Below are positions 1 to 7,966 of a stretch of 54,275 nucleotides of DNA, piece after piece. Source of the stretch: Lachnospiraceae bacterium (GTDB lineage Bacteria > Bacillota > Clostridia > Lachnospirales > Lachnospiraceae); contig JAFUFL010000030.1 of NCBI GenBank assembly GCA_017469935.1, forward strand, positions 1 through 54,275. The letters are read 5' to 3'. A program made the translations under genes and the position numbers. Within the stretch, counting starts at the first letter, position 1, and each line of letters opens with the position of its first letter. The notes beneath the pieces are model-generated. The model was given only the letters and a program-made list of their open reading frames with translations. It ran no database searches and was not told the origin of the DNA.

Positions 1-1760
1 TAGGTAGTTGCGAAACTCGTTCCGCGAGCGGACGCTGCTGACTAAACGGGTCAAAAAATCGGTTCTACCGACTTTGCCCAGCCGTGATATGCGGGAAGCC
101 CTGCAGGCTATGCGGAAATCAACCTCAGGGATCAGAAATTGACGTACTTTAATAAACTCTCCGCATTATTCAGTTCCGGCAGCCTATGCGATGAGACGCT
201 TAAGTGAGCGAAAGTATTCAGGTTTATGAAGCCTGTCCGCCACAACTACCGTTATCAGCTGTGTTATGCCGGCAAGCAGAAGGTCGGCATGGAGTGTCCT
301 GGCGTTCTGTGTCTTGCGGTCTCCGAGACAGAAGCTGTCTTTGATGTGGTTGATGGAGCGCTCGACAGAAGTGCGGATCTTATAGGTGGACTCCCATTCC
401 TCTGTTCCGCGGATCGTTCCGGGATAAAGGCGGAGGTTCTTCTCTGGATAAAGGTAGACCATGCGGCCGCAAGCTGAAGTCGTGCACGGATTGTCACAGT
501 GACAAACACGGCGATATTTTCCGTCTTCGCATTTGTCCCAGCTCATTTTGGGACAGACGAACTTGAAGGTCTTAAGGCCGCAGCGGAGATGGGAGGTGTT
601 TGCTTCGGGTCTCATGGGGAGTGACGGATCATGAGGACAGCAGGGTATTCCTTCTTCATTGATCGTGTAATCAGTGTTTGTCTGCGCTGCGCGGCTGTTC
701 ATCGGGATAAACGCCCGTTCAAAGATCCTGGCAGTGCCATCTTCTTTAAGGCCGAATGTATCGCCGCTCAGAAGTGCTTTGTAGATTTCAACGCTGTCAA
801 AAGCGGCATCGCCCAGGAATGTCACAGGGTTGATCAGAGGATGCTTCCGGAAGAAATCCTTCAATAAAGGAAGCAGAAGCCTTGCATCGCCTACCGACTT
901 GTCCTCATCAGGGGCATCGGTCTTCTTGTATCGCTCGATCTCCGGATGGGAAGCGAAGTAATCTTTGTCATAGAACTCGATGGCGCGAATGATACCAAGT
1001 CCATTGGTCAGGATACCGGTTTTAAAAGCGTAGCAGAAATGACCGTTAAGATACTGCTGCTTGACCTCCGGGTTTGCTGACGCGTGTGTCGGCATGGAGC
1101 CGTAGGCAGCTTTATAAGGGTCATAAGAGCTATCCAACCCTTTAGCTTTTGCCCAGGCTTTCAGCTGCCGGATCTTCTGATTGGCATATTTGGGGTTATT
1201 CTCCGTTACATATGCTTCCAGACCTGTAGTGTCAAAGACGGACATAGAAGCTTTGTCGGCATCGATTTTCTGCAGAATAGGTTCAGTCAGATCAACAAGA
1301 GAATCAAAGAACGTCTGCAGGTCGTCCTTAAAATCCTGCTTAAACCGGGTGATCTTTGAAGCATCAGGCACCTTGTTAAAGCCGCAGAATTCCCTCAGGT
1401 CTTTCGAGTACGCGAGGAAAGTCAGGAGCAGGGAATCAGTCGGTATAGAAAAGATCCGCTGGATTATGAGAGCCCATAACAAAGAAGTCAATGTATATTC
1501 ACGGGGTCTTCCGGTGGATGCGTAGAAATGGTTTCTGAAAGAAACCGGGATAATTTCACAAAGGTCAATGGTAGATTCGAGCAATCGCAGGAACTCCGGT
1601 TTATTCGATTCAAAAACTACCTGAGTTTCTGTAAAAACTTCAGCCAAAGTCATCTGATGATATGGTATCATAGATGTACAAACTCCTTTCTGGGGCATGG
1701 TTGATTGTTTGTAGGCATCTCAATTTTACCATGAACCAGTGAGGAGTTGTTTTATTTTGT
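1..1760 (-). mobile_element. Probable IS1182-family insertion sequence, ends not resolved
   Basis: The transposase gene at 184-1671 fills most of this stretch. I could not find matching terminal inverted repeats or a target duplication by eye, so the limits are guesses. The left end may lie before base 1, and the right end is probably between 1700 and 1765, before the hairpins at 1768-1809. Bases 1-183 downstream of the transposase contain no recognisable gene. Confidence 0.45.
184..1671 (-). CDS. IS1182-like DDE transposase
   Basis: A cut-and-paste transposase of about 495 residues. The acidic triad is visible: FDTTG (first Asp) near residue 145, FLGDAAFDS (second Asp) near residue 285, and RTSVERSINHIKD (Glu) near the C-terminus. 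The N-terminal region with NHFYASTGRPREYTLTSLLWALIIQ matches the transposase InsH/DUF772 type, and a Cys-rich segment (CPKMSWDKC, CHCDNPC) precedes the Glu, as in IS1182 members. A longer frame begins at 1698, but ATG 1671 is preferred because AGGAG lies about 11 nt upstream of it and nothing useful precedes 1698. The gene appears intact, with no stops or frameshifts, so the element may be active or recently acquired. It is transcribed away from the uvrA-like gene. Confidence 0.9.
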   Translation of the reverse strand: MIPYHQMTLAEVFTETQVVFESNKPEFLRLLESTIDLCEIIPVSFRNHFYASTGRPREYTLTSLLWALIIQRIFSIPTDSLLLTFLAYSKDLREFCGFNKVPDASKITRFKQDFKDDLQTFFDSLVDLTEPILQKIDADKASMSVFDTTGLEAYVTENNPKYANQKIRQLKAWAKAKGLDSSYDPYKAAYGSMPTHASANPEVKQQYLNGHFCYAFKTGILTNGLGIIRAIEFYDKDYFASHPEIERYKKTDAPDEDKSVGDARLLLPLLKDFFRKHPLINPVTFLGDAAFDSVEIYKALLSGDTFGLKEDGTARIFERAFIPMNSRAAQTNTDYTINEEGIPCCPHDPSLPMRPEANTSHLRCGLKTFKFVCPKMSWDKCEDGKYRRVCHCDNPCTTSACGRMVYLYPEKNLRLYPGTIRGTEEWESTYKIRTSVERSINHIKDSFCLGDRKTQNARTLHADLLLAGITQLITVVVADRLHKPEYFRSLKRLIA

Positions 1761-1767
1761 AGCTAAA

Positions 1768-1809
1768 AGAATGCCGTAATTATGCGGCTTCTGGCGTTTC
1801 GCAAACGCC
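1768..1809. other. Two adjacent hairpins between IS and uvrA-like gene
   Basis: The first hairpin pairs AGAATGCCG (1768-1776) with CGGCTTCT (1785-1792). On the minus strand it is followed by TTCTTTTAGC, so it could stop transcription running towards the IS. The second is a perfect palindrome, GGCGTTT-CGC-AAACGCC (1793-1809). Neither has a T-tract on the plus strand, so they should not block the uvrA-like gene. Confidence 0.4.
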
Positions 1810-1845
1810 TAACTGAAACAGATGATGTAAGGAGACCAACCACAC

Positions 1846-4344
1846 ATGGCAGAAACGAAAAAGATCCTGCCCCGCAGCATGCAGGTGCGCGGAGCCAGGG
1901 TACATAACTTGAAGAATATAGATGTGGATATTCCGCTCCACAAGATCGTCGCGGTCGCGGGCGTATCCGGCTCCGGGAAGTCCTCCCTGGCGCTGGGCGT
2001 CCTCTATGCGGAAGGGTCCAGGCGCTATCTGGAATCCCTGTCGACTTACACCCGCCGGCGCATGACGCAGGCGGCGCGCGCCCACGTCGATGACGTCCGC
2101 TACGTCCCGGCAGCGCTGGCTCTGCACCAGAGACCCGGCGTGCCCGGCATCCGGAGCACTTTCGGGACGATGACAGAGCTTCTGAACAGCCTGCGGTTGA
2201 TCTATTCAAGGCTTGCCAGCCACAGATGCCCCAACGGGCACTATTTGGCCCCGTCCTTTGATGTGGCGACCATGAACGAGCAGGTGTGTCCGGTCTGCGG
2301 GGTTCACTTTTTTGGCCCCGGGGCGGAGGACCTGGCCTTCAACAGCGCCGGCGCCTGCCCGACCTGCGGGGGAACCGGCATCACACGCACCGTGGACGAA
2401 TCCACTTTGGTGCCCAATGAGGAGCTGACCATCGACGAAGGCGCGGTCGTGGTGTGGGGAACGCTCATGTGGTCCCTGATGAAAGACGTCTGCCGCGAGA
2501 TGGGCGTCCGCACGGACGTCCCCTTCAAAGACCTGACGCCCGAAGAGAAGGAGATCGTCTACCACGGACCGGCCGAGAAGAAGCATATCTTCTACATGAA
2601 CCCCCAGACGGGACAGACGGCGGAGATGGATTTCACTTACTACAGCGCGGTCCACACGGTCGAGAACGCCCTGTCCAAGGTCAAGGACGAGAAGGGCATG
2701 AAGCGCATAGAGCGCTTTCTCGCGGAGGGAACCTGCCCGGACTGCCGTGGAAGCAGGCTCTCGGAGGCCGCCCGCGCTCCCAAAGTGCAGGGCATCGGAC
2801 TCGACGAGGCCGCCGCTATGACGCTATCGGAGCTCATCCCGTGGGTCAAAAAAGTGCCCGATTCACTTCCTAAGCCCATGCGTCCGATGGCGGTCAACAT
2901 CTGTGAGTCTTTCCTTGACACCTCGGTGCGGCTGATGGACCTCGGACTGGGCTACCTGGCTCCGGACAGGGCAGCTTCTACGCTCTCCACCGGCGAGCGG
3001 CAGCGCGTGCAGCTGGCGAGAGCGGTGCGAAACCGGACGACGGGCGTCCTCTATGTACTGGACGAGCCGTCGATTGGCCTGCATCCCCACAATCTCAAGG
3101 GACTGACCGGCGTCATGGACGACCTGGCGGCGGACGGCAATACGGTGGTCCTTGTGGACCATGACACGCAGGTCCTGACGCACGCGGACTGGATGATCGA
3201 AATGGGGCCCGACGCCGGCGCGGCCGGCGGGACGGTGATCGCGGAGGGCACGGTAGAAGATCTGGAGAAAAATCCGCAGTCGGTGATCGGCCCGTATCTG
3301 TCCGGAGAAGCGTCCATGCGAGTACGCCCACGGATCGGGCAGGAAGAGCTGTTCTCCAGGGGAACGATTCATATGGAGACTGCGCAGCTCCACACCGTTC
3401 ACCCGCTCAGCGTGGACATACCGATGGGCAGAATGACAGCCGTAACCGGTGTCTCGGGCTCAGGAAAGACGACCCTCATCCTGGAGAGCCTTGTGCCCGC
3501 TCTGGCAGCAGTCTGCAGCGGAAAGAAACTGCCGCCCCATGTGGTGAAGATCGAAGCGCCCGGCATCACACAGGTCAAGCTGATCGACGCGACGCCCATC
3601 GGCATCAACGTGCGATCCACAGTGGCGACTTACGCCAATGTGCACGATGAGCTGCGAAAACTGTACGCGAAGACACCCGGGGCGAAGGCCGGCAAGTACA
3701 AGGCGGGTGATTTTTCCTATAACACGGGGAAACTGCGCTGCCCCACCTGCGACGGAACGGGGGAGATTTCTCTGGACGTGCAGTTCCTGCCGGATGTGGA
3801 TATCCCGTGCCCGGACTGCCGCGGAACCAGATACCGCAGGGAGGCGTTCGAGATCCGGCGCCGCACCGGGAGCGGCGGCGAGTACAGCCTGCCGGATCTC
3901 ATGGCCATGAGCGTCGACGAGGCGCTGGAGGCCTGCGCGGATCTTCCCACACTGCACAGAAGGCTGCAGGTTCTGTATGACTTGGGCCTGGGCTATCTGA
4001 CACTGGGCGAGGAGACGCCCGGCCTTTCGGGCGGAGAAGCCCAGCGCCTCAAACTGGCCAGCGAGATGGGAAGAGGGCAGGAGGACTCCGTATTTGTTTT
4101 CGACGAGCCCACGATCGGACTGCACCCGCAGGATGTGCGGGTCCTTCTGGACGTCTTCCAGACCCTGATCGCACACGGGGCGACCGTCATCGTCATCGAA
4201 CACGATCTGGATGTGATCCGGAATTCGGATTATGTCATCGATATGGGACCCGGCGGCGGGACGGAAGGCGGCAGGATCGTCGCCTGCGGGACGCCGGAGG
4301 AGATCCGGAAGTGCGCGGAGAGCCTTACAGGGCAGAATCTGTGA
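1846..4344 (+). CDS. UvrA-like ABC ATPase lacking part of the UvrB-binding region
   Basis: An excinuclease subunit A paralogue of 832 residues, against about 940 for canonical UvrA. Both ABC modules are complete. Walker A GVSGSGKSS is at 39-47, with signature LSTGERQRVQLARA near 380 and Walker B VLYVLDEPSIGLHP near 405. The second set is GVSGSGKTT near 535, LSGGEAQRLKLASE near 727 and VFVFDEPTIGLHP near 750. Zinc-binding CxxC pairs (CPVCG, CPTCGGTG, CPDCRGSR, CPTCDGTG, CPDCRGTR) are present in both halves. The missing length falls after the first Walker A, where canonical UvrA carries the UvrB-binding domain, so this resembles the UvrA2/DrrC class linked to DNA-damaging drug tolerance rather than core repair. 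AAGGAG lies 11 nt before the ATG. A strong terminator follows at 4368, so the gene is monocistronic. Confidence 0.9.
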   Translation: MAETKKILPRSMQVRGARVHNLKNIDVDIPLHKIVAVAGVSGSGKSSLALGVLYAEGSRRYLESLSTYTRRRMTQAARAHVDDVRYVPAALALHQRPGVPGIRSTFGTMTELLNSLRLIYSRLASHRCPNGHYLAPSFDVATMNEQVCPVCGVHFFGPGAEDLAFNSAGACPTCGGTGITRTVDESTLVPNEELTIDEGAVVVWGTLMWSLMKDVCREMGVRTDVPFKDLTPEEKEIVYHGPAEKKHIFYMNPQTGQTAEMDFTYYSAVHTVENALSKVKDEKGMKRIERFLAEGTCPDCRGSRLSEAARAPKVQGIGLDEAAAMTLSELIPWVKKVPDSLPKPMRPMAVNICESFLDTSVRLMDLGLGYLAPDRAASTLSTGERQRVQLARAVRNRTTGVLYVLDEPSIGLHPHNLKGLTGVMDDLAADGNTVVLVDHDTQVLTHADWMIEMGPDAGAAGGTVIAEGTVEDLEKNPQSVIGPYLSGEASMRVRPRIGQEELFSRGTIHMETAQLHTVHPLSVDIPMGRMTAVTGVSGSGKTTLILESLVPALAAVCSGKKLPPHVVKIEAPGITQVKLIDATPIGINVRSTVATYANVHDELRKLYAKTPGAKAGKYKAGDFSYNTGKLRCPTCDGTGEISLDVQFLPDVDIPCPDCRGTRYRREAFEIRRRTGSGGEYSLPDLMAMSVDEALEACADLPTLHRRLQVLYDLGLGYLTLGEETPGLSGGEAQRLKLASEMGRGQEDSVFVFDEPTIGLHPQDVRVLLDVFQTLIAHGATVIVIEHDLDVIRNSDYVIDMGPGGGTEGGRIVACGTPEEIRKCAESLTGQNL

Positions 4345-4367
4345 GGAAGGCTTTTTCAGGAAAGAAG

Positions 4368-4401
4368 GTTCAAGGCTTGCGCGGCAAGTCTTGAACTTTT
4401 T
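4368..4401 (+). terminator. Intrinsic terminator of the uvrA-like gene
   Basis: A 13-bp stem (4368-4380 with 4384-4396, one G-T wobble) around a GCG loop is followed by TTTTTAT. This is a clear rho-independent terminator 24 nt after the stop codon. Confidence 0.9.
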
Positions 4402-4425
4402 ATAGTTGCGGGCGTTAGGATGAAG

Positions 4426-4431
4426 TATAAT
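4426..4431 (+). promoter_or_regulatory. -10 box for the acetyltransferase leader transcript
   Basis: A perfect TATAAT sits just after the uvrA terminator. No good -35 is seen at 16-18 nt. The predicted start (about 4438) falls a few bases before the conserved leader motif at 4442. Confidence 0.6.
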
Positions 4432-4441
4432 ACAGAGAGGG

Positions 4442-4502
4442 AGATGTCCCCCGCCTCCAGGCGGTGGGAATTAACAAGTTTTCTCAGTGGCGGGAGGCAA
4501 TC
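4442..4502 (+). promoter_or_regulatory. Conserved leader motif, copy A (possible riboswitch-like RNA)
   Basis: The order of elements is AGATGT, CCCCCGCC (4448-4455), a short loop, GGCGGTGG (4460-4467), TTAACAA (4471-4477), then TGGCGGG (4488-4494) and GCAATC. The same order and spacing recur at 12775-12836. CCCGCC can pair with either GGCGG segment, giving two mutually exclusive stems. The second partner overlaps the GGAGG Shine-Dalgarno (4493-4497) of the gene starting at 4508, so pairing there would hide the ribosome site. I do not recognise a known riboswitch class. Confidence 0.55.
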
Positions 4503-4507
4503 TTTAA

Positions 4508-5065
4508 ATGAACACTGTAGTGAGCGGGGACGGCACAGAGTCACCGGTTTCTGTCCGGGAAGCGACGGCCAAAGACGCCCCGCGCCTGCTGGAGATCTAT
4601 TCCTATTACGTAGAGAATACGGCCATCACCTTTGAATATGATGTGCCGACGCCGGAGGAGTTCCGGGGGCGGATTGAGCGAATCAAGGCGCGCTACCCGT
4701 ATCTGGTCATCGAAAAAGACGGCGTTATAAAAGGATATGCCTACGCCGGCGTTTTCAAGGACCGGGCGGCCTATGACCGCTCCTGCGAGATGTCGATCTA
4801 TCTGGAGCGCAGCGCGGCCGGACAAGGGCTGGGACGGATGCTCTATGAGGCGCTGGAAGAAGCCCTGCGAAAGCAGGGAATCCTGAATCTGTATGCATGT
4901 ATCGGATATCCGGATGTGCCGGATGAATACCTGGATTACAACAGCGCGCGGTTTCACGAGCATATGGGATACAGCAAAGTCGGGACCTTCCACCAGTGCG
5001 GGTACAAGTTCGGACGCTGGTACAGCATGATCTGGATGGAAAAGATGATCGGCGAACATAAATGA
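4508..5065 (+). CDS. GNAT N-acetyltransferase, phosphinothricin acetyltransferase-like
   Basis: A 185-residue acetyl-CoA-dependent N-acetyltransferase. The opening VREATAKDAPRLLEIYSYYV and the FEYDVPTPEEF segment are typical of the Pat/YncA group. Motif A is visible as LERSAAGQGLGRMLYEALEE (about 100-119), and the family C-terminus YNSARFHEHMGYSKVGTFHQ follows. Members acetylate small amines such as phosphinothricin or methionine sulfone; the substrate here cannot be read from sequence. GGAGG is 10 nt upstream of the ATG and is part of the leader motif at 4442-4502, so translation is probably controlled by that RNA. It is a single gene between its own leader and the reductase at 5156. Confidence 0.85.
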   Translation: MNTVVSGDGTESPVSVREATAKDAPRLLEIYSYYVENTAITFEYDVPTPEEFRGRIERIKARYPYLVIEKDGVIKGYAYAGVFKDRAAYDRSCEMSIYLERSAAGQGLGRMLYEALEEALRKQGILNLYACIGYPDVPDEYLDYNSARFHEHMGYSKVGTFHQCGYKFGRWYSMIWMEKMIGEHK

Positions 5066-5070
5066 ACGGA

Positions 5071-5103
5071 AATTGAACTGCAATTGAACTGAAATTGAAT
5101 TGG
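5071..5103 (+). repeat. 11-bp tandem repeat, three units
   Basis: Three near-identical 11-bp units (AATTGAACTGc, AATTGAACTGa, AATTGAATTGg) lie between the acetyltransferase stop and the next gene. They are AT-rich compared with the surroundings. Function unknown. Confidence 0.75.
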
Positions 5104-5155
5104 AGCGGACAGAAATGACCTGCAGCGCGGGTCTGATAAAGGAGGAAGTGGGGTT

Positions 5156-5773
5156 ATGAAAGTACTGATTTTGAACGGCAGTCCCAGAAAAGGCGGAAAC
5201 ACAAGTGCTGCTCTCGATGAAATGGTTGAGATCTTCGAGCAGCAGGGCATTGAGACAGAGGTGATCAGGGTCGGCAACAAAGCGGTCAGAGGCTGCATCG
5301 CGTGCAACGCCTGCGCGGAGAACGGACAGTGTGTATTTGACGACATCGTGAACGAGATTGCCCCTAAATTCGAGGAGGCGGACGGCCTTGTGGTCGCATC
5401 GCCTGTCTATTACGCATCCGCCAACGCGACGCTGGTAGCATGTCTTGACCGCCTCTTCTACAGCACGCATTTTGACAAGACCATGAAGGTCGGAGCAAGC
5501 GTGGTAGTCGCGAGAAGAGGGGGATGTTCCGCCACCTTTGATGAGCTGAACAAGTACTTCACGATCTGCGGCATGCCCGTGGCCTCCAGCCAGTACTGGA
5601 ACAGCGTGCACGGCCGGATGAAAGGCGAGGCGGTGCAGGATCTGGAGGGCATGCAGACGGTGCGCGTTCTGGCGCGCAACATGAGCTTCCTCATGAAGAG
5701 CATCGCGCTGGGCAAGGAAAAATACGGCCTGCCCGAGACGGAGGAGTGGCAGGCGACGAACTTCATCCGCTGA
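5156..5773 (+). CDS. NADPH-dependent FMN reductase / flavodoxin-fold protein
   Basis: A flavodoxin-like reductase of 205 residues. The N-terminal VLILNGSPRKGGNTSAALD (residues 3-21) is the FMN-phosphate loop of the FMN_red family. The segment CIACNACAENGQC around residues 46-58 is the Cys-rich stretch seen in iron-sulfur flavoproteins and many clostridial NAD(P)H-dependent FMN reductases. VASPVYYASANATL (about 81-94) is the second flavin contact loop. It probably transfers electrons to small oxidised compounds in the cytoplasm. AAGGAGG is 9 nt before the ATG. The 163 nt to the next gene are GC-rich with no feature I can name. Confidence 0.88.
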   Translation: MKVLILNGSPRKGGNTSAALDEMVEIFEQQGIETEVIRVGNKAVRGCIACNACAENGQCVFDDIVNEIAPKFEEADGLVVASPVYYASANATLVACLDRLFYSTHFDKTMKVGASVVVARRGGCSATFDELNKYFTICGMPVASSQYWNSVHGRMKGEAVQDLEGMQTVRVLARNMSFLMKSIALGKEKYGLPETEEWQATNFIR

Positions 5774-5936
5774 TCAAAAAAGAGAAGAGCGCGGGCGGAG
5801 AACGGCCGGCGGCGGACATGGGCCGGCGAATGGTATCGGCTGCGGCAGGTACCGGCCGCGCCGAACATCGGCAGGCGGGGGGAACCGGTTCGCGACAGGA
5901 ATTAACCGGCGCCGGGCCTTTATACAGAGGAAACAG

Positions 5937-6404
5937 ATGAGTGAGATTGACAGACTGAAAGAGATCGTACAGGAGCTGCGGGTGAAATGCCCGTGGGACC
6001 GCGTCCAGACCCATGAGAGCCTCAAACCGGAGTGCATAGAAGAAGCGGCGGAGGTGATCTGCGGGATCAATATTTTGACACAGACAGGGGACGCCGAAAA
6101 CCTGCGGGAAGAGCTGGGAGATCTGCTCCTTCAGGTGATGTTTCACGCCTGCATAGCGGAGGAAGAAGGCCTTTTTACGCTGGACGACGTGGCGCGCACG
6201 GTCTCTGAGAAAATGATCAGGAGACATCCTCACGTCTTTGGCGGAGCTGAAAATCCCGCTGCGGGCAGAGAGAGTGCCGCCTGGGAGGAGATCAAGCGGG
6301 CGGAGAAGGAAGGGCGCGAGTGGCAGGGGCCTTATCTGGCGGCTGCCATGGAAGAAGCAAGGGAACTGATCGGTGCCGCCGAGAGGCGCAAAGGATTCAA
6401 GTAA
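5937..6404 (+). CDS. mazG: MazG nucleoside triphosphate pyrophosphohydrolase
   Basis: A single-domain MazG of 155 residues that hydrolyses (d)NTPs to NMP and pyrophosphate, a house-cleaning role. LKEIVQELRVKCPWDRVQTHESL at the N-terminus is the family signature. The metal-binding pattern appears as ECIEEAAEV followed by NLREELGDLLLQVMFHA (about residues 33-70). RRHPHVFGG near 97-105 is also typical. Full-length E. coli MazG has two such domains (about 260 residues); this is the shorter one-domain form common in Clostridia. GAGG is 6 nt before the ATG. The next gene starts 28 nt downstream, so mazG and the phosphorylase are probably co-transcribed, both in nucleotide metabolism. Confidence 0.93.
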   Translation: MSEIDRLKEIVQELRVKCPWDRVQTHESLKPECIEEAAEVICGINILTQTGDAENLREELGDLLLQVMFHACIAEEEGLFTLDDVARTVSEKMIRRHPHVFGGAENPAAGRESAAWEEIKRAEKEGREWQGPYLAAAMEEARELIGAAERRKGFK

Positions 6405-6432
6405 AAATAAAGCGTTATAGAAAGGGGAGAAA

Positions 6433-7260
6433 ATGGGGGATTACAATGTTTTGGCGGATTATGAGCAGGCTCTGGCGGCAGTACGCGAGCGCACAGACTT
6501 TGTACCCAAAATCGGAATCGTGCTCGGATCGGGTCTGGGCGGACTGGCTGACGACATCGAGGTGGTGACAAGGATCTCCTATTCCGACCTCGACGGATTT
6601 CCGCACTCTACGGTGGAAGGCCACAAAGGAGAGTACATTTTCGGCTATATCGATTCCGTGCCGGTAGTGCTGATGAACGGGCGCGTGCACTTCTATGAGG
6701 GTTATCCCATGCAGAAGGTCGTTCTGCCGGTGCGCGTCATGGCGCTGATGGGCGTGGAGGCGATCATCCTGACCAACGCGGCGGGCGGTCTCAATCCGAA
6801 TTTCCATCCCGGCACATTGATGTGCATCAGCGATGTGAACACCGCCTTTGTGCCGTCTCCTCTGATCGGACCCAACGACAGCAGGCTCGGCGTGCGCTTC
6901 CCGGATGTGAGCGCGGTCTTCGACAAAGAGCTGCAGCAGCTGCTCCACAAATGTGCCGATGATCTGGGCATAGAGCTGGCGGATGGCGTCTATCTGCAGA
7001 TTACGGGTCCGGCCTATGAGACGCCCAACGAAGTGAAAATGTACGCGATGTTCGGCGCGGACGCAGTGGGCATGAGCACCGGCTGCGAAGGAATAGCGCT
7101 GCGTCACATGGGCATGAAAATTCTCGGCATCACTTGCATCACGGATATGGCGATCGTCAACACGACTTTTGAGACTTCCCACGAGGAGATCCAAAAGGTC
7201 GCAAACCGTGCGGGCAAAGAGCTGCAGAAGCTGGTGAAGGAAGTTGTGAGAAGGATCTGA
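6433..7260 (+). CDS. punA: Purine nucleoside phosphorylase
   Basis: A trimeric-type purine nucleoside phosphorylase of 275 residues that splits purine nucleosides with phosphate for salvage. GIVLGSGLGGLAD near residue 26 is the phosphate-binding loop. EGHKGEYIFGYID (about 62), ILTNAAGGLNPNF (about 112) and GPAYETPNEVKMYAMFGADAVGMST (from about 193) are the conserved blocks of the PNP/MTAP family. The Asn of ITDMAIVNTTFE near 240 contacts the purine. Length matches the family (about 275). GGGAG is just upstream of the ATG, 28 nt after mazG, and a terminator follows at 7318. Confidence 0.93.
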   Translation: MGDYNVLADYEQALAAVRERTDFVPKIGIVLGSGLGGLADDIEVVTRISYSDLDGFPHSTVEGHKGEYIFGYIDSVPVVLMNGRVHFYEGYPMQKVVLPVRVMALMGVEAIILTNAAGGLNPNFHPGTLMCISDVNTAFVPSPLIGPNDSRLGVRFPDVSAVFDKELQQLLHKCADDLGIELADGVYLQITGPAYETPNEVKMYAMFGADAVGMSTGCEGIALRHMGMKILGITCITDMAIVNTTFETSHEEIQKVANRAGKELQKLVKEVVRRI

Positions 7261-7317
7261 CGGTAAGATCGGAAGTTACTCCGGTGCTTTGAATTTACCC
7301 AGGCTGTTAGATGAATC

Positions 7318-7344
7318 GGGCTCGCTTTGCGGGCCCTTGTTTTT
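7318..7344 (+). terminator. Terminator after the nucleoside phosphorylase gene
   Basis: GGGCTCGC and GCGGGCCC (one wobble pair) close a TTT loop, followed by TTGTTTTT. Confidence 0.85.
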
Positions 7345-7388
7345 AGCTCAAAGAGGGGGCTTTCCCTCGAGAACGGGAGGAAAACTCT

Positions 7389-7877
7389 ATGGAAAATTAT
7401 CGATTTCGATTTGCAAATGAAAAGGACTGCCGCCTGATCCTGAAGTTCATCAGATCTCTGGCAAAATATGAAAAGATGGAAGACGAGGTCGTCGCCACGC
7501 AGGAGTTGCTGCGCGAGCAGCTGTTTGAAAAGAAGAAGGCGGAAGTGCTCTTTGTTATGGACGGAGAGAAAGAAGTAGGTTTTGCCCTCTTTTTCCATAA
7601 TTTCTCGACTTTCCTGGGGCGCGCGGGAATCTATCTGGAAGATCTCTATGTGCGGCCCGCCTACCGCGGCAGAGGATATGGCAAAGCGCTTCTGCAGGAG
7701 CTGGCGCACATCGCGGTGAACCGCGGCTGCGGCCGGCTGGAGTGGTCCTGCCTGGACTGGAATCAGCCGAGCATTGACTTCTATAAGTCTCTCGGGGCGA
7801 TCCCGATGGACGAGTGGACCGTGTACCGGGCGACCGGCGACAAGCTGCTGGAGATGGCGGGAAGGAAAAAAGAGTGA
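7389..7877 (+). CDS. GNAT N-acetyltransferase, diamine acetyltransferase-like
   Basis: A 162-residue GNAT protein. The N-terminal FRFANEKDCRLILKFIRSLAKYEKMEDEV resembles spermidine/diamine acetyltransferase and related acetyltransferases. Motif A, VRPAYRGRGYGKALLQELAHIA (about 90-111), carries the acetyl-CoA pyrophosphate loop RGRGYG. WNQPSIDFYKSLGAIPMDEW near the C-terminus is the typical motif B region. The likely substrate is a polyamine or other primary amine, by similarity only. GGGAGG lies 8 nt before the ATG. A hairpin with a T-tract immediately follows the stop. Confidence 0.85.
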   Translation: MENYRFRFANEKDCRLILKFIRSLAKYEKMEDEVVATQELLREQLFEKKKAEVLFVMDGEKEVGFALFFHNFSTFLGRAGIYLEDLYVRPAYRGRGYGKALLQELAHIAVNRGCGRLEWSCLDWNQPSIDFYKSLGAIPMDEWTVYRATGDKLLEMAGRKKE

Positions 7878-7878
7878 A

Positions 7879-7910
7879 AAAAATGCTCGCACAACGAGGC
7901 TCGCATTTTT
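7879..7910 (+). terminator. Terminator-like hairpin after the GNAT gene
   Basis: AAAAATGC (7879-7886) pairs with GCATTTTT (7903-7910), with an inner TCG/CGA pairing. The run of T ends the stem. A second perfect hairpin, TGCCCGC-TGC-GCGGGCA, follows at 7951-7967 and runs into the start codon of the next gene. Confidence 0.6.
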
Positions 7911-7966
7911 GGAAGCCGCGCAAAGCGCGTCTTCTTCATGCCCTTGCTTGTGCCCGCTGCGCGGGC

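Noticed and set aside
3460-4203. 247-residue minus-strand frame within the uvrA-like gene
   Set aside because: The sense strand encodes complete ABC motifs; the antisense frame shows no domain or start signal.
4541-5611. 356-residue minus-strand frame across the acetyltransferase and reductase genes
   Set aside because: It spans two clear sense genes and an intergenic repeat, with no motif.
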